From Candidatus Poribacteria bacterium (lineage in GTDB: Bacteria > Poribacteria > WGA-4E > PCPOR2b), in the NCBI GenBank assembly GCA_003635265.1, contig PYIZ01000053.1, positions 213,182 to 258,819 of the forward strand: a stretch of DNA of 45,638 nucleotides. The letters run 5' to 3'. Positions 41,277 through 45,638 of this stretch are shown here, in pieces (within the stretch, counting starts at the first letter, position 1; every line of letters begins with the position of its first letter). The position numbers and the translations under genes were made by a program. The notes under the pieces are model-generated. The model saw nothing but the letters and a program-made list of their open reading frames with translations, did not search any database and had not been told where the DNA came from.

Positions 41277-42725
41277 ATGGACGATATTCTTGATGCATCA
41301 ATCGCTCAGATTGCAACGCAGATCCGCAAACGCGAAATCTCCCCTGTCGAACTCATTGAAGCGACCCTTGAAAAAATCGATCAGTGCGAGCCACAGTTGA
41401 ACGCTTTCATTACTGTGTTTCGCGAGGAAAGCCTCGAAAGTGCTAGACGGGTGGAGGCAGAGATAGGAAATGGGAAAGATCTCGGTCCGCTGCACGGGAT
41501 GCCCATCGCGCTCAAGGATATAATCTACGTTGAAGGAACCCGCAGCACAGCTGGTTCAAACTTCTTCTCGGACGAATCGCCGCAATTCAATGCTGCGTTG
41601 GTCGCCAAGCTGAGAGCTGCAGGAGCGATCATCATCGGGAAAACCAATCTGCATGAATTTGCTTTTGGTGTGACAACGGAGAATCCACACTTTGGTGCAA
41701 CTGCTAACCCGTGGGACACTGCGCGGGTGCCGGGTGGATCGAGTGGAGGTTCGGCGGCAGCGGTGGTTGTGGGCTGCTGCGCGGGTGCATTGGGCAGCGA
41801 CACTGGGGGGTCGATCCGTATCCCGGCAGCGGTGTGTGGGCATGTCGGATTGAAGCCGACCTTTGGGCGAATCAGTGTGCACGGCGTGCTTGCTTTAGCA
41901 CAGTCTCTCGATACTGTTGGTCCGATGTGCCGCTACGTGCACGATGTCGCATTGATGATGAATTGTCTTGCGGGTTACGATTCCCGCGATGTACACAGCG
42001 AAAATCAGCCGGTGCCGGACTACACTGATGGGTTAGAGCAACCTGTCCGCGGGCGTCGAACAGGGATTCCAAAACAGCATTTTTTCGAGAACGTTGATCC
42101 AGAGGTCGAGCGAATTGTAGGTGAAGCGGTTAAAGTTCTAGAGGGGTTGGGAGTGGAGATTGTTGAACTTGATCTGCCGTCTGCGCCGGCAGGGCATGAG
42201 GTAACATTGACGCTTTTGACGGCAGAAGCTGGTGAATTCCATCAAGAGCGCCTCGCAGCACATCGAGGGGATTACGGGGTCGATGTGCGCGAGCTACTTG
42301 AAGATGGGTTGGCGTTGTCGGCAACGGACTATGTAAAAGCAGTTCGCGTGCGGGAAATTGTTAGACGTGAGTTTTCCCAAGCGTTTGAAGAGGTTGATTG
42401 TATCTTGTCGCCGACTGCTCCTATTGCTGCACCACTTAGGAGCACCCACGATCTGTCTGGTGGCAGCGAGTCCAATCGAATCCGTCCGCGCTTGACACGG
42501 AATACACGTCTGATTAACCTGCTCGGTTTGCCATCAATCTCCGTGCCGTGTGGCTTTGTACAAGTTGAAAATTCTGATAGCGAAGTAGGCTTGCCTGTTG
42601 GGTTACAGATTACTGGTCCGTGGTGGTCTGAGAAAACGCTGCTGCAGGTCGCTCATGCCTATGAACGTGCCACACCTTGGCACACGATGAACGTGAAACG
42701 TGATACGTTTTCAATCGACAATTAA
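41277..42725 (+). CDS. Amidase signature family enzyme (GatA-like)
   Basis: The 482-residue product has the Ser-cisSer-Lys triad of the amidase signature family: Lys80 in PIALKDII, Ser155 in VPGGSSGGSAAAV and Ser179 in GSDTGGSIRIPAA, at the same spacing as in GatA (79, 154, 178). It hydrolyses amides. Although the sequence is close to GatA in length and motif, no gatB or gatC is nearby and it follows a coiled-coil protein gene, so a stand-alone amidase is more likely than a tRNA amidotransferase subunit. GGAGG precedes the ATG. Confidence 0.88.
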   Translation: MDDILDASIAQIATQIRKREISPVELIEATLEKIDQCEPQLNAFITVFREESLESARRVEAEIGNGKDLGPLHGMPIALKDIIYVEGTRSTAGSNFFSDESPQFNAALVAKLRAAGAIIIGKTNLHEFAFGVTTENPHFGATANPWDTARVPGGSSGGSAAAVVVGCCAGALGSDTGGSIRIPAAVCGHVGLKPTFGRISVHGVLALAQSLDTVGPMCRYVHDVALMMNCLAGYDSRDVHSENQPVPDYTDGLEQPVRGRRTGIPKQHFFENVDPEVERIVGEAVKVLEGLGVEIVELDLPSAPAGHEVTLTLLTAEAGEFHQERLAAHRGDYGVDVRELLEDGLALSATDYVKAVRVREIVRREFSQAFEEVDCILSPTAPIAAPLRSTHDLSGGSESNRIRPRLTRNTRLINLLGLPSISVPCGFVQVENSDSEVGLPVGLQITGPWWSEKTLLQVAHAYERATPWHTMNVKRDTFSIDN

Positions 42726-42743
42726 CTATTGTTATGATATAAT
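42715..42743 (+). promoter_or_regulatory. Sigma70-like promoter overlapping the amidase stop
   Basis: TCGACA (42715-42720), a 17-base spacer and a perfect TATAAT (42738-42743) lie upstream of the small gene at 42828. The -35 lies inside the amidase coding end. Confidence 0.45.
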
Positions 42744-42827
42744 TAACAACGAATAAAACATGATGCATAATGCGTAAAGAGAAGATCGTACACATGGTTT
42801 TTCCTACCCCTACGGCTGGAGAGATGA

Positions 42828-43139
42828 ATGATGCAAGCAAAAAACAACCAGACGAAAACAACAGACATGACAGAAGAAGCGATCTACTTGGCGAAGATTG
42901 AGAAAAACTCACGTCTGCCTTTGCAAAAACAACGGCGCCTTAATTTACTTCGGGGAAAGTTCCATGCAGAAACATTGACTCACTCTGAGGAGATCGAACT
43001 GCAAAATCTCTGGCAAAGTGTCGAACAGATGAATGCAAAACGGCTTGAGGCATTGGTTGAACTCTCCCAGAAGCGCGGAATAGAACTCAGAACTTTGATG
43101 GACGAACTGGGCATAGGAAAAAGCGATGAGGTTTTCTGA
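42828..43139 (+). CDS. Small charged helical protein, function unknown
   Basis: The 103-residue product is highly charged and probably all helical (LQKQRRLNLLRGKFHAETL, HSEEIELQNLWQSVEQM, KRLEALVELSQKRGIEL), with no membrane segment. Such a layout is seen in small proteins encoded beside mobile or toxin-antitoxin genes, but no family is recognised. GGAGAG precedes tandem ATGs (42828, 42831). The SRAP gene follows 71 bases downstream on the same strand. Confidence 0.6.
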   Translation: MMQAKNNQTKTTDMTEEAIYLAKIEKNSRLPLQKQRRLNLLRGKFHAETLTHSEEIELQNLWQSVEQMNAKRLEALVELSQKRGIELRTLMDELGIGKSDEVF

Positions 43140-43210
43140 ACGCCCTTCGCCTCAGTTCAGACTGGAAATTGTCCATAGGTGGCACTCACATTATTCTGAA
43201 GGAGATCAAC

Positions 43211-43894
43211 ATGTGCGGACGATTCACATTGAAAACAGACCCTGAGACTTTGACAGAGACTTTTCCCGGCTTCACAACCCCTGCCGCCGATGAAATGAGT
43301 CCCCGTTACAACATCGCTCCCTCTCAGCAGGTTGCTGTTGTGGCGAACAACGGTGATAACAACGTAGAATTTTTCCAGTGGGGACTGATTCCGTCTTGGG
43401 CAAAGGATCCCAAGATAGGTAATCGCATGATTAATGCGCGTTCGGAAACTTTGGCGGAGAAACCTTCATTTCGGACACCCTACAAGCGACGCCGGTGCCT
43501 CATCCTTACCGACGGATTTTATGAGTGGAAGGCTGAACCGGGGAGCAAGACCAAAACCCCGCACTATATCCGCCTCAAATCGGAGAAGCCATTTGCCTTC
43601 GCGGGACTGTGGGAGGCGTGGTCCCCGAATATAGATGATGATCCGCTTCTCTCCTGCACAATTATCACTACCTCCCCCAACTCCCTTATGGAGACCATCC
43701 ACCGGCGGATGCCGGTCATCCTTGAGCCTGACAGCTACCAGCAGTGGTTAGATCCGAGCGATCAATCCCCCACACAGTTGGACGGACTCCTTAAGTCGTA
43801 TCCCGCTGAGGAGATGGAGGCTTATCCGGTTTCGCGCCTCGTCAATCGACCCAGTAACGACTCCCCCGACTGTATCGCCCCTATGGACGGATAA
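43211..43894 (+). CDS. SRAP domain protein (YedK/HMCES-like abasic-site crosslinker)
   Basis: From ATG 43211 (GGAGATC upstream) the 227-residue product begins MCGRFTL, so Cys2 becomes the N-terminal catalytic residue after Met removal. Other family residues are present: Asn34 in RYNIAPSQ, Arg77 in INARSETL, Glu105 in GFYEWK and His164 in IHRRMPVIL. SRAP proteins form a thiazolidine crosslink with abasic sites in single-stranded DNA, protecting them during replication. It stands apart from recA and recX in this window. Upstream in-frame codons to 43169 lack a ribosome binding site. Confidence 0.92.
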   Translation: MCGRFTLKTDPETLTETFPGFTTPAADEMSPRYNIAPSQQVAVVANNGDNNVEFFQWGLIPSWAKDPKIGNRMINARSETLAEKPSFRTPYKRRRCLILTDGFYEWKAEPGSKTKTPHYIRLKSEKPFAFAGLWEAWSPNIDDDPLLSCTIITTSPNSLMETIHRRMPVILEPDSYQQWLDPSDQSPTQLDGLLKSYPAEEMEAYPVSRLVNRPSNDSPDCIAPMDG

Positions 43895-43926
43895 AGGCAG
43901 GAAGACGAGAAAACGACAAAGTAGTA

Positions 43927-44103
43927 GGCATACTCCGTATGCCGTAACCAGTTGAATTCGTAGGGGTTGGGTGCCCCAACCCGCTAGACGAGTAGTGTGT
44001 AGGTTGGGTTTGAACGGTCAAAAACAAATCCTATCAAGGGCAATAGGGGTGTTCCCTTTTAACACCGCTGTCTTGGAGATAGATATAGTGAAACCCAACA
44101 TCT
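43927..44103. repeat. Palindromic intergenic elements
   Basis: Three structures lie in the 260-base gap: hairpin GGCATAC-TCC-GTATGCC (43927-43943), hairpin GGGTTGGG-TGC-CCCAACCC (about 43963-43982), and an inverted repeat AGGTTGGGTTT (44001-44011) / AAACCCAACA (44091-44100) about 80 bases apart. The last pair could be termini of a small mobile element. No gene is present. Confidence 0.5.
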
Positions 44104-44154
44104 TAACTGATTTGCCCACACAACGTAGACGGTTTTGCTAAGGAGAAAGTCACT

Positions 44155-44424
44155 ATGCCATACATCAATTACACTTCCAAAGAGGTTGCATCACAGGGCG
44201 AAGCGATCTATAGGCAGGAGATACGTGATAAAGTTGACCCAAAACACAAAGGCAAGTTTTTGGTCATTGACATCGAAACAGGTGAATACGAAATGAACGC
44301 CGACGATTTGGTAGCTACGAAACGTCTCCTGGCCAAACGGCCCAATGCTGTTGTTTACGGCTTACAGATCGGGTTTCCGACCGCCTATCGAATCGGTGGA
44401 CATTTTTCGGTACGGGCACAATGA
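44155..44424 (+). CDS. Small protein, first gene of a coupled pair with a retropepsin-like protease
   Basis: The 89-residue product has a helical N-terminal part (SQGEAIYRQEIRDKV) and a strand-rich core, KGKFLVIDIETGEYEMNADDL and NAVVYGLQIGFPTAYRIGG. It ends with GHFSVRAQ. I recall similar small proteins encoded beside clan AA aspartic proteases in cyanobacteria and other phyla, but no function is known. The stop codon overlaps the ATG of the protease gene (ATGA), so translation is coupled. AAGGAGA precedes the ATG. An antitoxin-like or substrate-adaptor role is possible but unproven. Confidence 0.7.
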   Translation: MPYINYTSKEVASQGEAIYRQEIRDKVDPKHKGKFLVIDIETGEYEMNADDLVATKRLLAKRPNAVVYGLQIGFPTAYRIGGHFSVRAQ

Positions 44425-44792
44425 TAACTGGAAAAATTACTGCCAATCGAGAAGCTATCATAGAATTAGAAGTTATTGGCTCAAATCAGAGAAGAGAAAA
44501 AGTTGAGGCAGTAATTGATACAGGCTTTAATGGCTATCTAACGCTACCGAACAATTTAATCCGTTACCTCAATCTTCAGCGAGCTGGTAGTCGGCACGTT
44601 ACTCTTGGTGATGGAAATGTAGTAGTGTTAGATGTGTATCTGGCAATGGTGTTATGGCATGGGCAGCAGCGGGAAGTACTTGCTCTGCAGGCAGACAGTG
44701 GGCCATTGATTGGTATGTCAATGCTTTATGGAAATCGCGTGATGTTAGAAGTTATAGGTGATGGTGATGTGACTATTGTTTCTCTGCTGTAA
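44421..44792 (+). CDS. Retropepsin-like clan AA aspartic protease
   Basis: The 123-residue product has the single aspartic protease half-site VEAVIDTGFNGYLTLP (Asp-Thr-Gly) and, near the C-terminus, the hydrophobic pair PLIGMSML that replaces the usual ILG turn. One DTG per chain means it should act as a homodimer, like retroviral protease. There is no signal peptide or membrane segment, so it is probably cytosolic. Bacterial members of this size are mostly uncharacterised. It is translated from an ATG that overlaps the stop of the preceding gene by 4 bases, so the two products probably work together. Confidence 0.75.
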   Translation: MITGKITANREAIIELEVIGSNQRREKVEAVIDTGFNGYLTLPNNLIRYLNLQRAGSRHVTLGDGNVVVLDVYLAMVLWHGQQREVLALQADSGPLIGMSMLYGNRVMLEVIGDGDVTIVSLL

Positions 44793-44799
44793 GTCAAGC

Positions 44800-44981
44800 G
44801 AGCCTAAGGCTCCAACAAGCTGTTGCAATCTTCTTAGTTTCACACAAGTTGCTAGTTGTTAAGCGCTCCTCATGAAGATTAATTTATTAATTGGGTAATT
44901 TCCGAGCGATGTCCGGTGCGGTTTCCAACCGCACCTACCGGGTCTGGGCGAAATATAGAATTACCCGTTTAATTTCTTAAA
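44800..44981. repeat. Hairpin terminator candidate and palindromic miniature element
   Basis: GAGCC-TAA-GGCTC (about 44800-44812) lies just after the protease stop and could end its transcript. At 44887-44981 a unit with ends GGGTAATT / AATTACCC encloses a perfect hairpin GGTGCGGTT-TCC-AACCGCACC and looks like a miniature element. No gene is present. Confidence 0.45.
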
Positions 44982-44989
44982 ACTCATCT

Positions 44990-45400
44990 GGAGCGCGAGA
45001 ACTGGACCTCTCCGCATTCTTTGACATACTCCGCAAACCTAAAGGATTGGGATTCTTATCCCGATTTATCGGGACTCCGAGAATCGGAGCGCGCTTCCTT
45101 TCCGATAGGAGAGCTAATTGTGCGGTCAAACACGGCTGCGAACCGAAGTCCGTCTTACATACCGCTAACGCAATGGACAATGCCCTGCCCACTGCCCACA
45201 AGGGCAACTTTGGCGAGGCTATAGGGTATTCCGATACCCGTCGGTATCATCAAACTATGGTGGATTTGACCCCGACTCATAGAAGGTAGAATACCCAACC
45301 TCTGAAAAGAAGGATACCACATTTTAATAGCAAGCTCAAGAAAAAACAATGCTAAAGCAATCTGTATCCCAAGCGTAAACGCTTGGGTTTTAGACCTAAA
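44990..45400 (-). mobile_element. Decayed IS200/IS605-type element without an intact transposase
   Basis: On the minus strand, hairpin CCCAAGCG-TTTA-CGCTTGGG (45368-45387) is followed by GCTTTAGC (45351-45358) and a CTTGAGCTTGC...AAAATGTGGTATC stretch (45313-45340). All three match in order the left end at 231-323. The expected tnpB frame downstream is absent: frames here are short and have no TnpB motif. The region 44990-45120 contains CCCGATTTATCGGG and an AATCGGAG repeat. It explains most of the 737-base gap before hsdM. Confidence 0.4.
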
Positions 45401-45529
45401 GGAAGTTTCGATAAACATATCGCTCCTCCCCGATAAGTCGGGATTCAAAACTGGAGCGAAAGACCAAGCCTATCAACTTATAGTAGATCTTGACTTCACG
45501 ATAGACTCAACTCGAAAAAAAGGAAGCAA

Positions 45530-45638
45530 ATGGCAAATTATCAAGAACTTGCGAATCTGGTTTGGAATGTGGCGGACGATGTGCTGCGGGGGTTGTTCAA
45601 ACCGCACGAATACGGCGACATCACGCTCCCGTTTCTGG
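45530..45638 (+). CDS. Type I restriction-modification methylase subunit HsdM, first 36 codons (cut by window edge)
   Basis: From ATG 45530, preceded by AGGAAG, the frame stays open to the end of the window. It encodes MANYQELANLVWNVADD and VLRGLFKPHEYGDITLPF, the conserved N-terminal helical domain of HsdM N6-adenine methylases (typically NFIWSVADLLRGxxKxxxYGxVILPF). HsdM with HsdS methylates, and with HsdR restricts, a bipartite DNA site. The catalytic NPPF motif and partners lie beyond the window. A decayed transposon directly upstream suggests a genomic-island boundary. Confidence 0.75.
   Translation, partial: MANYQELANLVWNVADDVLRGLFKPHEYGDITLPFL

Noticed and set aside
41277..42725. Calling the amidase gatA
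   Set aside because: Motifs fit GatA, but gatB and gatC are absent and the neighbour is an unrelated membrane coiled-coil protein, so only the family is claimed.
43927..44103. CRISPR-like array from repeated palindromes
   Set aside because: The palindromes differ from each other and are not evenly spaced; no repeat-spacer pattern or cas gene is present.
45155..45448. 97-codon minus-strand frame with a hydrophobic stretch
   Set aside because: Its coding would run through the transposon-end hairpin and palindromic repeats; the match to the left-end element shows this is non-coding element sequence.

Overview
The window most resembles the chromosome of an uncultured Gram-negative-type bacterium of the Poribacteria kind. 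This is inferred from gene content: two phytanoyl-CoA dioxygenase family proteins, a Gfo/Idh/MocA oxidoreductase, a ThuA-like protein, a sugar-phosphate isomerase-like TIM barrel, many palindromic intergenic repeats, and a LolA carrier with lipoproteins that imply an outer membrane. No rRNA, tRNA or CRISPR array was seen. Genes are tightly packed; two convergent pairs share a 4-base overlap at their stop codons.

Layout. The left edge (1-345) is the start of an IS200/IS605-type TnpB gene with its left-end hairpin. Next come an orphan ABC solute-binding lipoprotein, a Tyr/Arg-rich lipoprotein, an ATP-grasp enzyme, a FIST sensor protein, a CocE-type hydrolase and a first PhyH-family dioxygenase (0.4-8.4 kb). 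An IS630 remnant, a short inverted-repeat element family and a truncated M48 peptidase fragment surround an MscS channel (8.5-10.4 kb). A long minus-strand block follows: DUF481 protein, MscS channel, serine hydrolase, rtcA, recA, thpR, pgsA, lolA (10.4-17.7 kb). rtcA and thpR both act on RNA 2',3'-cyclic phosphate ends and flank recA.

The plus-strand block at 18.6-26 kb carries a VOC protein and then the most interesting cluster: a PhyH-family Fe(II)/2-oxoglutarate dioxygenase, a Gfo/Idh/MocA dehydrogenase and an HD-domain protein whose residues match the di-iron ligand set of PhnZ. Together these look like a PhnY/PhnZ-type oxidative phosphonate (or related C-P/C-C) cleavage pathway with an added dehydrogenase. 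A sensor histidine kinase, a GGCT-like protein and an M42 aminopeptidase follow. At 26-38 kb are a VWA protein with a TonB-like membrane anchor, a family 9 glycosyltransferase, an alpha/alpha-toroid-like protein, a histidine phosphatase, LarB, a YtxH/YtxG-like pair, alaS with recX, and a ThuA-like protein. From 38 kb to the end are a TPR lipoprotein, a nucleoside hydrolase, a TIM-barrel isomerase, a heptad-repeat membrane protein, an amidase, an SRAP protein, a coupled two-gene module with a retropepsin-like aspartic protease, decayed IS200/IS605 and palindromic repeats, and the first 36 codons of a type I restriction-modification methylase (hsdM).
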